Source: Neoroseomonas oryzicola (GTDB lineage: Bacteria > Pseudomonadota > Alphaproteobacteria > Acetobacterales > Acetobacteraceae). From it: DNA of 64,000 bases. The stretch covers positions 558,001 to 622,000 of the forward strand of contig NZ_JAAVUP010000002.1 in NCBI RefSeq assembly GCF_012163135.1, given 5' to 3'. The translations under genes and the position numbers were made by a program. The notes below the pieces were generated by a model that did no database searches, was not told the origin of the DNA, and was given only the letters and a program-made list of their open reading frames with translations. Shown piece by piece: positions 53,201-63,921 of the stretch. Numbering within the stretch: the stretch's first letter is position 1; every line of letters begins with the position of its first letter.

Positions 53201-54586
53201 ATGTTCGAGGCATTGTCCAGCAAGCTGAACGGGGTCTTCGACCGGCTGCGCCGCCGCGGCGCGCTGTCGGAGGCCGACGTCACGGAAGCGCTGCGCGAGG
53301 TCCGCGTGGCGCTGCTGGAAGCCGACGTCGCGCTGCCGGTGGTCCGCGACCTGGTCAACAAGGTCCGCGAGCGCGCCGTCGGGCAGGAAGTCCTGCGCTC
53401 CGTCTCGCCCGCGCAGCAGGTCATCAAGGTCGTCAACGACGCGCTGGTCGAAGCGCTGGGCGGCGGCGCGTCCGATGACGGCAAGCGCGGCATCGACCTG
53501 AACGCGCCGTCGCCGGTGCCGATCCTGATGGTCGGCCTGCAGGGCTCGGGCAAGACCACGACCTCGGGCAAGATCGCGCTGCGCCTGCGCACGCGCGAGA
53601 AGAAGAAGGTGCTGCTCGCCTCGCTCGACGTGCATCGCCCGGCGGCGCAGCTGCAGCTGCAGACGCTGGCGCAGCAGGCCGAGGTCACCTCGCTCCCGAT
53701 CGTGCCGGGCCAGACACCGATCCAGATCGCCGCGCGCGCGATGGATGTGGCGCGGCGCGAGCTCTACGACGTGGTGGTGCTCGACACCGCCGGCCGCCTC
53801 GCGATCGACGAGGCGCTGATGGAGGAGGTGGCGCAGGTCAAGCTCGCCACCAACCCGCACGAGACGCTGCTCGTCGTGGACGCCATGACCGGCCAGGACG
53901 CGGTGAACACCGCCAAGGCCTTCCACGAGAAGGTGGGTGTGACCGGCATCGTCATGACGCGCATCGACGGCGATGCGCGTGGCGGTGCGGCCCTGTCCAT
54001 GCGCGCCGTCACGGGCGCGCCGATCAAGCTGCTGGGCGCGGGCGAGAAGCTCGATGCGCTCGAGGATTTCCATCCGGACCGCATCGCGTCCCGCATCCTC
54101 GGCATGGGCGACATCGTCTCGCTCGTCGAGAAGGCGGCGGCGACGATCGACCAGGAAGAGGCCGAGAAGCTCGCGGCCCGGATGCAGAAGGGCCAGTTCA
54201 CGCTGGAGGACTACGCGTCCCAGCTGAAGCAGATCGGCAAGATGGGCAGCCTGCAGGGCATCCTCGGGATGCTGCCGGGCGTGGGCAAGATCAAGCAGCA
54301 GCTCAACGACGCCAATCTCGACACCTCGATCCTGAAGCGCCAGGCGGCGATCATCAGTTCCATGACGCCGCGCGAGCGCCGCGCGCCGGACCTGATCAAG
54401 GCGTCGCGCAAGAAGCGCATCGCCGCCGGCTCGGGCACTTCGGTTCAGGAAGTGAACAAGCTGCTCAAGCAGTTCGACGACATGTCCGTGATGATGAAGC
54501 GGATGAACAAGCTCGGCCAGAAGGGGCTGATGCGTGGCGGGCTCGCCGCGCTCCTCCCCGGGGCCGGAAACCGACGACCCTTCTGA
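53201..54586 (+). CDS. ffh: Signal recognition particle protein Ffh
   Basis: A 461-residue SRP54 GTPase. The N domain precedes the G domain (GLQGSGKTTTSGKIAL, DVHRPAAQLQL, DTAGRLAIDEALM, TRIDGDARGGAALS), and the C-terminal M domain is methionine-rich (MGSLQGILGMLPG, MSVMMKRMNKLGQKGLMRGG). It delivers nascent membrane proteins to FtsY. It heads the run ffh-rpsP-rimM-trmD-rplS-leuC-leuD-leuB. Confidence 0.97.
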   Translation: MFEALSSKLNGVFDRLRRRGALSEADVTEALREVRVALLEADVALPVVRDLVNKVRERAVGQEVLRSVSPAQQVIKVVNDALVEALGGGASDDGKRGIDLNAPSPVPILMVGLQGSGKTTTSGKIALRLRTREKKKVLLASLDVHRPAAQLQLQTLAQQAEVTSLPIVPGQTPIQIAARAMDVARRELYDVVVLDTAGRLAIDEALMEEVAQVKLATNPHETLLVVDAMTGQDAVNTAKAFHEKVGVTGIVMTRIDGDARGGAALSMRAVTGAPIKLLGAGEKLDALEDFHPDRIASRILGMGDIVSLVEKAAATIDQEEAEKLAARMQKGQFTLEDYASQLKQIGKMGSLQGILGMLPGVGKIKQQLNDANLDTSILKRQAAIISSMTPRERRAPDLIKASRKKRIAAGSGTSVQEVNKLLKQFDDMSVMMKRMNKLGQKGLMRGGLAALLPGAGNRRPF

Positions 54587-54609
54587 AGACCTGACGAAAG
54601 GAAGCCTCT

Positions 54610-54945
54610 ATGGGCCTCAAGATCCGCCTTGCCCGCGCCGGTGCGAAGAAGCGCCCCTACTACCACATCGTGGTGGCCGACAGCCGTTCGCCGCGCGATG
54701 GCCGCTTCATCGAGGCCGTGGGCTCCTACAACCCGATGCTGCCGGCCGAGCACGCCGAGCGCGTCCGCCTGAAGGACGAGCGCATCACCCACTGGCTCGG
54801 CCAGGGTGCGGTGGCGACCGATCGCGTCGCGAAGTTCCTGGGCAAGGCCGGCCTCGCGCCGATGCCGGCCTTCCGCGAGCAGCCGAAGCAGGCCGCGCCG
54901 AAGAAGAAGGCGCAGGAGCGCGCCGCGGCCGCCGCGGCGGGCTGA
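54610..54945 (+). CDS. rpsP: 30S ribosomal protein S16
   Basis: A 111-residue S16 ([41 protein letters not shown]), with an alanine- and lysine-rich C-terminal tail longer than in E. coli, as is common in alphaproteobacteria. It starts 23 nt after the ffh stop, with a GAAAGGAAG stretch upstream acting as a likely ribosome site. Confidence 0.97.
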   Translation: MGLKIRLARAGAKKRPYYHIVVADSRSPRDGRFIEAVGSYNPMLPAEHAERVRLKDERITHWLGQGAVATDRVAKFLGKAGLAPMPAFREQPKQAAPKKKAQERAAAAAAG

Positions 54946-54972
54946 CGCGTTCCGCGAACCGGGTGACGTGAC

Positions 54973-55494
54973 GTGGCGGTGAAGCGCGTGATGGTGGGGG
55001 AGATCGGCAGGCCGCATGGCGTGCGCGGTCTCGTGCGCCTGCGCGCCTTCACCGAGGACCCGGCCGCCATCGCCGCCTATTCCCCGCTGACCGATGCCTC
55101 CGGCACGCGGCGCTTCGCGATCACGCTCAAGGGCGGCGACATCGCCGCCATCGAGGGCGTGGCCGACCGCGACGCGGCGCAGCGCCTGACCGGGACGAAG
55201 CTCTTTGTCGAGCGCGACCGGCTGCCGGCGACGGAGGAGGAGGAATTCTACCTGACCGACCTGATCGGCCTCGCGGCCGTGACGGAGGGCGGGGAGAGGC
55301 TTGGCACGGTGCGCGCGGTGGAAGACCACGGCGCCGGCCCCTTCCTGATCGTGGACGGCGCGGGGCGCGAGCACCTGCTGCCCTTCACGAAGGCCGTGGT
55401 GCCGGTGGTCGATGTCGCCGGCGGTCGCGTCACCGTGGTGCCGCCGGGGGAGATCATCGTCCGTCCCGAGGCCGGGGAGGAGCACGCGGCATGA
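54973..55494 (+). CDS. rimM: Ribosome maturation factor RimM
   Basis: A 173-residue RimM with N-terminal RimM domain ([20 protein letters not shown]) and a C-terminal PRC-barrel ([37 protein letters not shown]). It assists 16S 3' domain and S19 assembly. GTG 54973 is the longest start; ATG 54991 would also fit. Its stop overlaps trmD (ATGA). Confidence 0.93.
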   Translation: MAVKRVMVGEIGRPHGVRGLVRLRAFTEDPAAIAAYSPLTDASGTRRFAITLKGGDIAAIEGVADRDAAQRLTGTKLFVERDRLPATEEEEFYLTDLIGLAAVTEGGERLGTVRAVEDHGAGPFLIVDGAGREHLLPFTKAVVPVVDVAGGRVTVVPPGEIIVRPEAGEEHAA

Positions 55495-56231
55495 CCTGGC
55501 GCACCTCCATCCTCACGCTTTTCCCGGAGATGTTCCCGGGGCCGCTCGGCCTGTCGCTCGCCGGCCGCGCGCTGCGCGACGGCAAGTGGTCGCTGGAGGC
55601 GCACGACATCCGCGCCGCCGCCACCGACCGCCACCGCACGGTGGACGACACGCCGGCCGGCGGCGGGGCGGGGATGGTGATGCGCCCGGACGTGCTGGAC
55701 GCCGCCATCGCGGGCGTCATGCCCGCGGGCGACGCCCGGCCGCTGATCTACCTGACCCCGCGCGGGCGGCTGCTGGACCAGGCGATGGTCCGCTCGCTCG
55801 CCGAGGGGCCTGGCTGCGTCCTGCTCTGCGGCCGCTACGAAGGCATCGACCAGCGCGTCATCGAGGCGCGCGGCATGGTCGAGGTCTCGATCGGCGACTA
55901 CGTGCTGAGCGGGGGCGAGACGGCGGCCCTCGTGCTGCTTGACGCCTGCGTCCGGCTGCTGCCGGGCGTCATGGGCGCGGCGGACAGCGCGGCGGAGGAA
56001 AGCCACGGCGCCGAGGGGCTGCTGGAATACCCCCACTACACCCGCCCCGCCGAATGGCAGGGGCGGACCATCCCGGACGTGCTGCTCTCCGGCCACCATG
56101 CGGAGATCGCCCGCTGGCGGCGGGCGGAGAGCGAGCGGATCACCAAGGAGCGCCGGCCCGACCTGTGGGCACGGCACGAAGCGAAACAACGCGGGGCAGG
56201 GGGCATGGACGGCCACCCCGCCGCCGCCTAA
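55491..56231 (+). CDS. trmD: tRNA (guanine-N1)-methyltransferase TrmD
   Basis: A 246-residue SPOUT methyltransferase. It begins [16 protein letters not shown] and contains the knotted SAM site ([37 protein letters not shown]). It makes m1G37 in several tRNAs. ATG overlaps the rimM stop. Confidence 0.96.
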   Translation: MTWRTSILTLFPEMFPGPLGLSLAGRALRDGKWSLEAHDIRAAATDRHRTVDDTPAGGGAGMVMRPDVLDAAIAGVMPAGDARPLIYLTPRGRLLDQAMVRSLAEGPGCVLLCGRYEGIDQRVIEARGMVEVSIGDYVLSGGETAALVLLDACVRLLPGVMGAADSAAEESHGAEGLLEYPHYTRPAEWQGRTIPDVLLSGHHAEIARWRRAESERITKERRPDLWARHEAKQRGAGGMDGHPAAA

Positions 56232-56256
56232 ACGGACTTAGGAAAGGACCACGAAG

Positions 56257-56664
56257 ATGAACCTTCTGGAGCAGTTCGAGGCCGAGCAGCTGTCTCGCCT
56301 CACCGCCGCCCGCGCCACGCCGGACTTCGCCCCGGGCGATACCGTCCGCGTCATGGTGAAGGTGCAGGAAGGCGAGCGCGTCCGCACTCAGGCCTACGAA
56401 GGCGTGGTGATCGCGCGTTCCAACAAGGGCCTGCAGAGCAACTTCACGGTGCGCAAGCTCTCCTACGGCGAGGGCGTGGAGCGCGTGTTCCCGCTCTATT
56501 CCCCGAACGTGGCCGAGATCCAGGTGGTCCGCCGCGGCAAGGTGCGCCGCGCGAAGCTGTACTACCTGCGTGGCCGCACCGGTAAGTCGGCGCGCATCGC
56601 CGAGAAGCTGGGCAACAAGGCCGACGCGGCGCCCAAGGCCGCCGCCGCCGCCGCGGAAGCCTGA
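56257..56664 (+). CDS. rplS: 50S ribosomal protein L19
   Basis: A 135-residue L19: [27 protein letters not shown], and [37 protein letters not shown]. The Ala/Lys tail is long. It sits in the expected place after trmD. Confidence 0.96.
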   Translation: MNLLEQFEAEQLSRLTAARATPDFAPGDTVRVMVKVQEGERVRTQAYEGVVIARSNKGLQSNFTVRKLSYGEGVERVFPLYSPNVAEIQVVRRGKVRRAKLYYLRGRTGKSARIAEKLGNKADAAPKAAAAAAEA

Positions 56665-56724
56665 CGACCTCAAGGGGCGCCGCGATGCGCGCGGCGTCCT
56701 GGACTGCACTTTCGGGAGAAAACG

Positions 56725-58155
56725 ATGTCAGCGCAGAAGCCGCGCACTTTGTTCGACAAGATCTGGGACGCCCATGTGGTGGACACGCTCCCGGACGGCA
56801 CGGCACTGCTCTACATCGACCTTCACCTTACCCATGAAGTGACGACGCCGCAGGCCTTCGACGGCCTGCGGGCGGCTGGCCGCAAGATCCGTCGCCCCGA
56901 GGCGACGCTCGGCGTGATCGACCACAACATCGCGACCGACGAATCCCGCTACACGGGCATCGTCGACCCCGAGAGCGCGCTGCAGGTCGCCACCCTCGAG
57001 AAGAACGCCGCCGAGTTCGGCATGCCGCTGATCCCGCTGCTCGATGAGCGGCAGGGCATCGTGCACGTGATCGGGCCGGAGCTCGGCCGCTCGCTGCCGG
57101 GCATGACGATCGTCTGCGGGGACAGCCACACCTCGACGCATGGCGCGATGGGCGCGCTCGCCTTCGGCATCGGCACTTCGGAGGTCGAGCACGTGCTCGC
57201 CACCCAGACGCTGCTGCAGAAGCCGGCGAAGAACATGCGCATCAGCGTGGACGGCAACCTCGCCTTCGGCTGCTCGGGCAAGGACATCGTGCTGGCCATC
57301 ATCGGGCGGATCGGCACGGCGGGTGGCACCGGCCACGTCATCGAGTATGCCGGCGACGCGATCCGCGCGCTCGACATGGCGGGCCGCATGACGGTCTGCA
57401 ACATGTCGATCGAGGGCGGCGCCCGCGCTGGCATGGTGGCCCCGGACCAGACCACCTACGACTACATCGCGAAGACGCCGAACGGCCCGAAGGGCGATGC
57501 GCTGAAGCGCGCGATGGAATGGTGGAAGACGCTGCCCTCCGACGCCGGGGCGCATTTCGACACCGAGCTCCGCCTCAACGCGCATGAGATCGCTCCGCAG
57601 GTCACCTGGGGCACCAACCCCGAGGCGGTGCTGCCGATCACCGGCGTGGTGCCGAACCCGGCCGAGGTCGCCGACGAGGCGAAGCGCGCGCAGATGGAGC
57701 GCATGGTCCAGTACATGGGCCTCACGCCCGGCCAGCGACTGCAGGACCTCAAGGTCGATGTCGTCTTCATCGGCTCCTGCACCAATTCGCGCATCGAGGA
57801 CATCCGCGCCGCCGCGGCCATCGCCCGCGGCCGCAGGGTCGCCGATGGCGTGCGCGCCATGGTCGTGCCGGGCTCGGGCCTGGTGAAGAAGCAGGCGGAA
57901 CAGGAAGGCCTCGATCGGATCCTGAAGGAAGCGGGCTTCGAGTGGCGCGAGGCGGGGTGCTCCATGTGCCTCGGCATGAACCCGGACAAGCTGACGCCGG
58001 GCCAGCGTTCGGCCAGCACGTCCAACCGCAACTTCGAAGGGCGGCAGGGCCCGGGCGGGCGCACGCACCTGCTCTCCCCGGCGATGGCCGCGGCCGCCGC
58101 GGTGGCCGGGCACCTCGCCGATGTGCGCGACTATCAGCCGAAGGAGACCGTGTGA
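56725..58155 (+). CDS. leuC: 3-isopropylmalate dehydratase, large subunit
   Basis: A 476-residue aconitase-family protein with [4Fe-4S] Cys in [16 protein letters not shown] and in [37 protein letters not shown] is the substrate-side stretch. It converts 2-isopropylmalate to 3-isopropylmalate in leucine biosynthesis with LeuD. Its start is 60 nt after rplS, so leucine genes may be read from the ribosomal operon. Confidence 0.96.
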   Translation: MSAQKPRTLFDKIWDAHVVDTLPDGTALLYIDLHLTHEVTTPQAFDGLRAAGRKIRRPEATLGVIDHNIATDESRYTGIVDPESALQVATLEKNAAEFGMPLIPLLDERQGIVHVIGPELGRSLPGMTIVCGDSHTSTHGAMGALAFGIGTSEVEHVLATQTLLQKPAKNMRISVDGNLAFGCSGKDIVLAIIGRIGTAGGTGHVIEYAGDAIRALDMAGRMTVCNMSIEGGARAGMVAPDQTTYDYIAKTPNGPKGDALKRAMEWWKTLPSDAGAHFDTELRLNAHEIAPQVTWGTNPEAVLPITGVVPNPAEVADEAKRAQMERMVQYMGLTPGQRLQDLKVDVVFIGSCTNSRIEDIRAAAAIARGRRVADGVRAMVVPGSGLVKKQAEQEGLDRILKEAGFEWREAGCSMCLGMNPDKLTPGQRSASTSNRNFEGRQGPGGRTHLLSPAMAAAAAVAGHLADVRDYQPKETV

Positions 58156-58156
58156 C

Positions 58157-58768
58157 ATGCAGGCCTTCACGACGCTGACCGGCATCGCCGCCCCGCTGCC
58201 CAAGGCGAATGTCGACACCGACCAGATCATCCCGGCGCGCTTCCTCAAGTCGATCTCGCGCCTCGGCTTCGGGAAGAACCTCTTTGCCAACTTCCGTTAC
58301 AAGGAAGACGGCTCGGAGAACCCCGACTTCGTCCTGAACCAGGAGCCGTACCGCAAGGCCGAGATCCTCATCGCCTTCGAGAATTTCGGCTGCGGCTCCT
58401 CGCGCGAGCATGCCCCCTGGGCGCTGCTCGACTTCGGCATCCGCTGCGTCATCGCGCCGGACTTCGCCGACATCTTCCACAACAACTGCTTCAAGAACGG
58501 CGTCCTGCCGGTGCGGCTTCCGAAGGAGGTCTGCGCGCAGCTGATGGAAGACGCGAAGCTGGGGGCGAATGCCCGCGTCACCGTCGACCTCGAGCGCGAG
58601 GTGGTGGTGCGCCCGAACGGGGAGGAGATCCCGTTCAAGATCGACCCGCTGCGCCGCCACCTGCTGCTCAATGGCCTCGACGACATCGGCCAGACCATGC
58701 AGCACGCGCCCGCCATCGACAGCTTCGAGGCGAAGCAGAAGGCCGCGCAACCCTGGCTCTACGCCTGA
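58157..58768 (+). CDS. leuD: 3-isopropylmalate dehydratase, small subunit
   Basis: A 203-residue swivel-domain subunit: [19 protein letters not shown] and [42 protein letters not shown]. It completes the LeuCD enzyme. One nucleotide separates it from the leuC stop. ATG 58157 is followed directly by MQAFTTLTG. Confidence 0.95.
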   Translation: MQAFTTLTGIAAPLPKANVDTDQIIPARFLKSISRLGFGKNLFANFRYKEDGSENPDFVLNQEPYRKAEILIAFENFGCGSSREHAPWALLDFGIRCVIAPDFADIFHNNCFKNGVLPVRLPKEVCAQLMEDAKLGANARVTVDLEREVVVRPNGEEIPFKIDPLRRHLLLNGLDDIGQTMQHAPAIDSFEAKQKAAQPWLYA

Positions 58769-58835
58769 CCTGATTCACACCCGGGTGGTGCCCTCCCGGG
58801 GCGCCTCCCGAGACTTCCAGGAGACGCCCCGAGAC

Positions 58836-59951
58836 ATGCCCTCCAACAAGAAGCTCCTCATCCTGCCCGGCGACGGAATCGGCCCCGAGGTGATGCGCGA
58901 AGTCCGCCGCGTCATCGACTGGATGGACCGCCGCCGCATGGTTTCCTTCGACATCGACGAAGGCATCGTCGGCGGCGCCTCGATCGACGCGCTGGGCACG
59001 CCCTGCTCGGACGAGACGGTGGCCAAGGCCAAGGCGGCGGATGCCGTGCTGTTCGGCTCGGTCGGCGGGCCGAAGTGGGACAGCCTGCCCTTCGAGCAGC
59101 GCCCCGAGCTCGGCATCCTGCGCCTGCGCAAGGATCTCGGCCTGTTCGCCAACCTGCGCCCGGCGCTGGTGATGGATCCGCTGGTCGAGGCCTCCTCGCT
59201 GAAGCCTGAGATCGTGCGCGGCGTCGACATCATGGTCGTGCGCGAATCGACGGGCGGCGTCTATTTCGGCGAGCCGCGCGGCGTCGAGACGCTGCCCGAC
59301 GGCAAGCGCCGCGGCTTCGACACCGACGTCTACCACGAGGACGAAATCGCCCGCGTCGCGCGCGTCGCCTTCGACCTGGCGCGCAAGCGCCGCAACAAGG
59401 TGACCTCGGTCGAGAAGGCGAACGTCATGCAGTCCGGCCGCCTGTGGCGTGCCGTGGTGGGCGAGGTCCACAAGGCCGAATACCCCGACGTCCAGCTCGA
59501 GAACATGTACGCCGACAACTGTGCCATGCAGCTGTGCAGCCGGCCGAAGCAGTTCGACGTCATCCTCGGCAACAACCTGTTCGGTGACGTGCTGTCGGAC
59601 CTGGCGGCGGCGCTGACGGGCTCGCTCGGCATGCTGCCCTCGGCGACGCTCGGCGCGGTCGACCCGACCACCGGCAAGCGCCATGCGCTCTATGAGCCGA
59701 TCCACGGCTCGGCGCCCGACATCGCTGGCAAGGGTGTGGCGAATCCGCTCGCGCAGGTTCTCTCCTTCGCGATGCTGCTGCGCTGGTCCTTCGGCATGGA
59801 GGAGGATGCGCTGCTGCTCGAGACCGCGGTGGGCAAGGTCCTGGCCGGCGGGCTGCGCACGGCGGACATCATGCAGCCCGGCATGGCGCGCGTCGGGACC
59901 TCCGTGATGGGCGAGGCCGTGGTGCGCGAACTCGACAAGCTTTCGGCGTGA
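58836..59951 (+). CDS. leuB: 3-isopropylmalate dehydrogenase
   Basis: A 371-residue decarboxylating dehydrogenase. [17 protein letters not shown] and GSVGGPKWD are at the N-terminus; the catalytic core has YADNCAMQL and [24 protein letters not shown]; the NAD site has [20 protein letters not shown]. It completes leucine biosynthesis with leuCD. A CAGGAGA stretch lies about 10 nt before the ATG. Confidence 0.96.
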   Translation: MPSNKKLLILPGDGIGPEVMREVRRVIDWMDRRRMVSFDIDEGIVGGASIDALGTPCSDETVAKAKAADAVLFGSVGGPKWDSLPFEQRPELGILRLRKDLGLFANLRPALVMDPLVEASSLKPEIVRGVDIMVVRESTGGVYFGEPRGVETLPDGKRRGFDTDVYHEDEIARVARVAFDLARKRRNKVTSVEKANVMQSGRLWRAVVGEVHKAEYPDVQLENMYADNCAMQLCSRPKQFDVILGNNLFGDVLSDLAAALTGSLGMLPSATLGAVDPTTGKRHALYEPIHGSAPDIAGKGVANPLAQVLSFAMLLRWSFGMEEDALLLETAVGKVLAGGLRTADIMQPGMARVGTSVMGEAVVRELDKLSA

Positions 59952-59961
59952 CGTGATTTCA

Positions 59962-59992
59962 GGCGGCGGAGGGGTTGCGCCCCACCGCCGCC
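59962..59992 (+). terminator. Hairpin after leuB
   Basis: GGCGGCGGAGGGG pairs with CCCCACCGCCGCC (one mismatch, 5-nt loop), 10 nt behind the leuB stop and ahead of the tRNA genes. Confidence 0.55.
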
Positions 59993-60030
59993 TCCGCTAT
60001 TTCCGCCGCCTCGCCGCGGTGGCGGCAAGG

Positions 60031-60107
60031 GCGCCCGTAGCTCAGCTGGATAGAGCACCAGACTACGAATCTGGGGGTCAGAGGTTCGAATCCTTTCGGG
60101 CGCGCCA
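60031..60107 (+). tRNA. tRNA-Arg (anticodon ACG), first copy
   Basis: 77 nt including encoded CCA. The acceptor stem is GCGCCCG/CGGGCGC, the D loop has AGCTCAGCTGGATAGAGC, the anticodon arm is CCAGA-CTACGAA-TCTGG with anticodon ACG, and the T loop is TTCGAAT. The anticodon adenine is normally converted to inosine to read CGN codons. Confidence 0.93.
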
Positions 60108-60133
60108 TTCCTCCCATCACCGCCGCGCGGGCT

Positions 60134-60210
60134 GCGCCCGTAGCTCAACTGGACAGAGCACCAGACTACGGATCTGGGGGTTGGGAGTTCGAATCTTCCC
60201 GGGCGCGCCA
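60134..60210 (+). tRNA. tRNA-Arg (anticodon ACG), second copy
   Basis: 77 nt including encoded CCA, with the same acceptor stem and anticodon stem. The loop is CTACGGA (position 37 is G rather than A) and the T stem is different (GGGAG/CTTCC). It follows the first copy after 26 nt, so the pair is probably cotranscribed. Confidence 0.9.
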
Positions 60211-60849
60211 GACCGCCGTCATGACGTCGGACATCGCCCAACTCGACGAAGCTGCCTGTCGCTAGGCGCGATTCCTCGAAGAACGGTTTCTCCCCATCCT
60301 TCGGCTGCGTGCGCGGATCAGCCTTGGCGTTTCGTGCTTCCTCGGGCATTCGGCCCAGGACAGGTCCCACCGCCTCTCCCTCACGCGCTTGGCCGCCGCC
60401 GCGAAATCCCGTGGCGCAGGTGCCCCGCAGCGCGGCTTGCGCGCCATCCGCCTGGAAACGGGGTGCGGGCTGCGCCGAGGACGCGATCGACGACATGCGC
60501 GGTTCGTCTGGCTTGGTGGATTGCCGTCACCTGGGGCGAACAGCGCCACAATGTCGCAAGCTTCGCAGCCGGCAGCGGGATCAGGCAGCCGTCGGCACAG
60601 GACAAGCGCATCCCGCCGGCGCTGCCGCGACTCGATGGGATGCGAGAAGCCATGGTGCCCCGCCGCCGCCTGGCTCGGCTGTCGGGGCTCGCGCGGCGGT
60701 GGTCTGGACCTTCGCGCGCCTCGGCCGGGGAGCGTTCCTGCCCTGTCGCCAGGCCCGGCCGGATTTCGATATTAAGCATGCACGCATGAGTTGTAAAATA
60801 CCATCGTCGAAAAACTTTGGCGGGAATTCTGGTCCCGGAATGAAAGACC
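60211..60849. other. Stretch of about 640 bp without a convincing gene
   Basis: Several overlapping frames exist on both strands, but none has clear homology-like motifs or a ribosome site. Base composition is lower in GC around 60765-60845 (many A/T runs). It could contain decayed genes or the end of DNA acquired next to the tRNA genes. Not annotated as coding. Confidence 0.5.
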
Positions 60850-61290
60850 TCACGCCCGCCATGCGGCCAGGGAGACCTCCCGCAAGGGCGCCCCGCCGTC
60901 GATGAAGAGCCGCCCGCCGGGCGCCAGCGCCGCGGCGATGCGCGGCAGGGCACGGCGGCCGGCCTCCGGATGGCGGCCGTCCAGCGCGCCGACGCGGACA
61001 GCCAGGGCAAGGTCGTAGGGCGCCTCCCCGGGCGCGAGGGTGAAGTCCTCTACCGCCGCTTCGCGCAGCGACAGCAACCCGGCCGCGATCTCCACCGCGC
61101 AGGCGGACTGCGCCTGGGCGATCGCGCGCGGCGACCGATCGATGGCGAGCACATGCCCATCCCCGATACGCCGCGCGATGGCCCGCGCGGCGGCCCCCGG
61201 GCCGCAGCCGATCTCGATCACACGAATTCCCCGCCGCAGCGGCAGCGCCGCGACAATCGTCGCGAGTCGCGGTGACAGGTCGGAAGTCAC
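60850..61290 (-). CDS. SAM-dependent class I methyltransferase
   Basis: A 146-residue protein with the SAM motif IRVIEIGCGPGAAARAIARRIGDGHVLAIDRS followed by FTLAPGEAPYDLALAVRVGALDG. It is short and consists of little more than the Rossmann core, so it may be a partial methyltransferase or a small family. The start is GTG 61290. It is divergent from the trehalose genes. Its substrate is unknown. Confidence 0.75.
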   Translation of the reverse strand: MTSDLSPRLATIVAALPLRRGIRVIEIGCGPGAAARAIARRIGDGHVLAIDRSPRAIAQAQSACAVEIAAGLLSLREAAVEDFTLAPGEAPYDLALAVRVGALDGRHPEAGRRALPRIAAALAPGGRLFIDGGAPLREVSLAAWRA

Positions 61291-61388
61291 GTCACACTCC
61301 CCCGCACAGTCGACGGGGCATCAGCCTACAGATCATCACGCGGCGTTACAGGGGTGTAATTCGGCGTGATCGATCCCATGTCCGGAGA

Positions 61389-62138
61389 ATGACTTCCCTC
61401 GGTGTTCCCGAGATCGAGGCCGGCTGGGCGCTCTTCCTCGATCTTGACGGCACCCTTCTCGACATCGCGCCCAGGCCCGACGCCGTGGTGGTGCCGGCCG
61501 GACTGACAGGGGCCCTTGCCGGCGCCGCCGCCAGGCTCGGCGGGGCGCTCGCCGTGGTCAGCGGCCGGGCGCGGGCGACCGTGGATGCGCTCCTTGCCCC
61601 CCTGACGCTGCCAGGCGGCTTCGGCCATGGGGCGGAACTGCGCGACGCGGCAGGGCGGCTTGGGGAACCCGGCGCGGTGCCGGCGCCGCCGCCGCATTGG
61701 GCCAGGGCGCTCGAGGCCTTCGCCGCGACGCGGCCCGGCCTGCTGCTGGAATGCAAGCCGCATGGCCTCGCGCTGCATTACCGCGCCGCGCCGGACCACG
61801 CCGCTGCGGCGCGCGCGGCGATGGCGGCCCTGGCCGCCGAGGCCGCGCGCGACTTCGAACTCCTGCCCGCGCACATGGCCTTCGAGATCCGCCCCCGCGT
61901 CGCGACCAAGGCGCGCGCCGTCGCCGCGCTGATGGCGGCCCCCCCCTTTCGCGGCCGCCGCCCGGTCTTCGTCGGCGACGACGTCACCGACGAGGACGGC
62001 ATGGCCGAGGCCCGCCGCCGCGGCGGCTTCGGCCTGCATGTCGGGCGCGACTTCGCCGGCGACCCGGCCGAGGTCCGGGCCTGGCTCGCCCGTGCTGCGG
62101 ATGCACGCATGACGGAGGCGCCCCTTGCCCAATCTTGA
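61389..62138 (+). CDS. otsB: Trehalose-6-phosphate phosphatase
   Basis: A 249-residue HAD-superfamily phosphatase: motif I is LFLDLDGTLLDIAP, then SGRARATVDALL; motif III Lys lies near ATKARAVAALM; motif IV is FVGDDVTDEDGMAEA. It dephosphorylates trehalose-6-phosphate. ATG 61389 has GGAGA directly upstream. The GH15 gene overlaps its end, and otsA follows. Confidence 0.9.
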   Translation: MTSLGVPEIEAGWALFLDLDGTLLDIAPRPDAVVVPAGLTGALAGAAARLGGALAVVSGRARATVDALLAPLTLPGGFGHGAELRDAAGRLGEPGAVPAPPPHWARALEAFAATRPGLLLECKPHGLALHYRAAPDHAAAARAAMAALAAEAARDFELLPAHMAFEIRPRVATKARAVAALMAAPPFRGRRPVFVGDDVTDEDGMAEARRRGGFGLHVGRDFAGDPAEVRAWLARAADARMTEAPLAQS

Positions 62139-63921
62139 TTACGCCGTGATCGGCAATTGCGCCGTCGCCGCGCTGGTCTCGGCCACCGCGCGGCAGGAGT
62201 GGTTCTGCTTCCCGCGCCTCGATGGCGAGCCGGTGTTCAATGCCTTGCTCGGCGGCGCCGACCCCGCGCGCGGCTTCATGGACGTGCTGCTGCGCGGCCA
62301 GGCGCAGGCGTCCCAGCGCTACCGTCGCAACACCGCGGTGGTCGAGACGCTGCTGACCGACGAGGCCGGCGCGGCGCTGCGCGTCATCGACCTCGCGCCG
62401 CGCTTCCGCCGCTTCGGCCGCATCTATCGCCCGCCGATGATCGTCCGCAGGATCGAGCCCGTCTCGGGCCGGCCGCGGATCCGACTGCGCATCCGGCCCT
62501 CCTTCGACCATGGCGCCGATCCGGGGCGGACCAGCATCGGCAGCAACCACATCCGCTATGTCGGCGCCGAGACGGTGCTGCGACTGACGACCGATGCGCC
62601 GATCTCCTACGTCACCGAGGAAGCGGAATTCGGCCTCGACCGGCCCGTCAGCCTGATCCTCGGTGCCGACGAGAGCCTGCCCGAGGCGCCGGACACCGTC
62701 GCCCGCATGACGCTCGCGGAGACCGAGGCCTATTGGCTCGACTGGGTGCGCGGGCTGAACCTGCCCTTCGACTGGCAGGATGCGGTGATCCGCGCCGCGG
62801 TCACGCTGAAGCTCTGTTCCTACGAGGATACCGGCGGCATCGTCGCGGCGCTGACCACCTCCATCCCCGAGGCGCCGGGCAGCGGCCGCTGCTGGGACTA
62901 TCGCTTCTCCTGGCTGCGCGATTCCTTTTTCACCGTCGGCGCACTCAACCGGCTGAACGCGACCCGCACCATGGAAGGCTTCATGCGCTTCATCATGGAT
63001 GCGGTGCCCGACGGTTCGGCCGGGCCGATCCCGCCGCTGTTCCCGATCGCGCCCGGCACCCGGGTCGAGGAACGCATCGCCGCCGCCCTGCCGGGCTTCC
63101 GCGGCGACGGGCCGGTGCGCATCGGCAATGCCGCGGTCAGCCAGGTGCAGAACGACGGCTACGGCGCCATCGTCATGACCGCCGCGCAGATGTTCCACGA
63201 CCAGCGCCTGTCGCGCGTGGGCGACATCGCGCTCTACCGGCAACTCGCGATCCTGGGCGACCAGGCGGAGCGCGCCGCCTTCGCCCCCGATGCGGGGCTG
63301 TGGGAGTATCGCGGCCGCGCCCTGCCGCATACCCATTCGGCGGCGATGTGCTGGGCGGCGCTCGACCGCCTCGGCGCCATCGCGGAGCATCTCGGCCTCG
63401 CCGCCGAGGCGCGCGACTGGGACCGCCGCGCGGGGGATCTGCGCGCGCGCATCCTCGCCGCCGCAACGGTGCCCGGCGAGGGCTGGCTGTCGGGCGCGCT
63501 GGACGGCACGCCGATCGCCGATGCCTCGACCTTCCTGCTGCCGGAATTCGGCCTGATCCGCGCGACCGACCCGCTCTTCCTGCGCACCGTCGCGGAACTG
63601 GAGAAGCGCCTGGTCCGCGGCGGCATCGTGCTGCGCTACGACCATGAGGACGATTTCGGCACGCCCGAGGTCGGCTTCCTGGTCTGCACCTTCTGGTACA
63701 TCGACACCCTCGCCCGCATCGGCCGGAAGGAGGAGGCGCGCGCGCTGTTCGAACGCGCCCTGTCCTGGCGCAACCATGTCGGCCTGCTGTCGGAGGACGT
63801 GCACCCGGCGACCGGCGCGCTGTGGGGCAATTTCCCGCAGACCTACTCGCAGGTGGGGCTGATCCTGTCGGCCATGCGCCTGTCCCGGACATGGGAGGAA
63901 GGCCTGTGGCGCGCCTCGTGA
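62125..63921 (+). CDS. GH15-family glycoside hydrolase (trehalase or glucoamylase-like)
   Basis: A 598-residue protein with the (alpha/alpha)6 GH15 signatures CWDYRFSWLRDSFFTVGAL and, near the C-terminus, LLSEDVHPATGALWGNFPQTYSQVGLI, including the catalytic Glu positions. Placed between otsB and otsA, trehalose is a likely substrate. TTG 62125 is the only in-frame start after a stop at 62110; GGAGG lies 6 nt before it, so the rare start is convincing. It overlaps otsB by 14 nt. Confidence 0.9.
   Translation: MPNLDYAVIGNCAVAALVSATARQEWFCFPRLDGEPVFNALLGGADPARGFMDVLLRGQAQASQRYRRNTAVVETLLTDEAGAALRVIDLAPRFRRFGRIYRPPMIVRRIEPVSGRPRIRLRIRPSFDHGADPGRTSIGSNHIRYVGAETVLRLTTDAPISYVTEEAEFGLDRPVSLILGADESLPEAPDTVARMTLAETEAYWLDWVRGLNLPFDWQDAVIRAAVTLKLCSYEDTGGIVAALTTSIPEAPGSGRCWDYRFSWLRDSFFTVGALNRLNATRTMEGFMRFIMDAVPDGSAGPIPPLFPIAPGTRVEERIAAALPGFRGDGPVRIGNAAVSQVQNDGYGAIVMTAAQMFHDQRLSRVGDIALYRQLAILGDQAERAAFAPDAGLWEYRGRALPHTHSAAMCWAALDRLGAIAEHLGLAAEARDWDRRAGDLRARILAAATVPGEGWLSGALDGTPIADASTFLLPEFGLIRATDPLFLRTVAELEKRLVRGGIVLRYDHEDDFGTPEVGFLVCTFWYIDTLARIGRKEEARALFERALSWRNHVGLLSEDVHPATGALWGNFPQTYSQVGLILSAMRLSRTWEEGLWRAS

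Noticed and set aside
60309-60905. Frames in the tRNA-downstream gap on both strands
   Set aside because: Low-complexity Arg/Ala/Pro-rich products without conserved patterns; neither strand is favoured.
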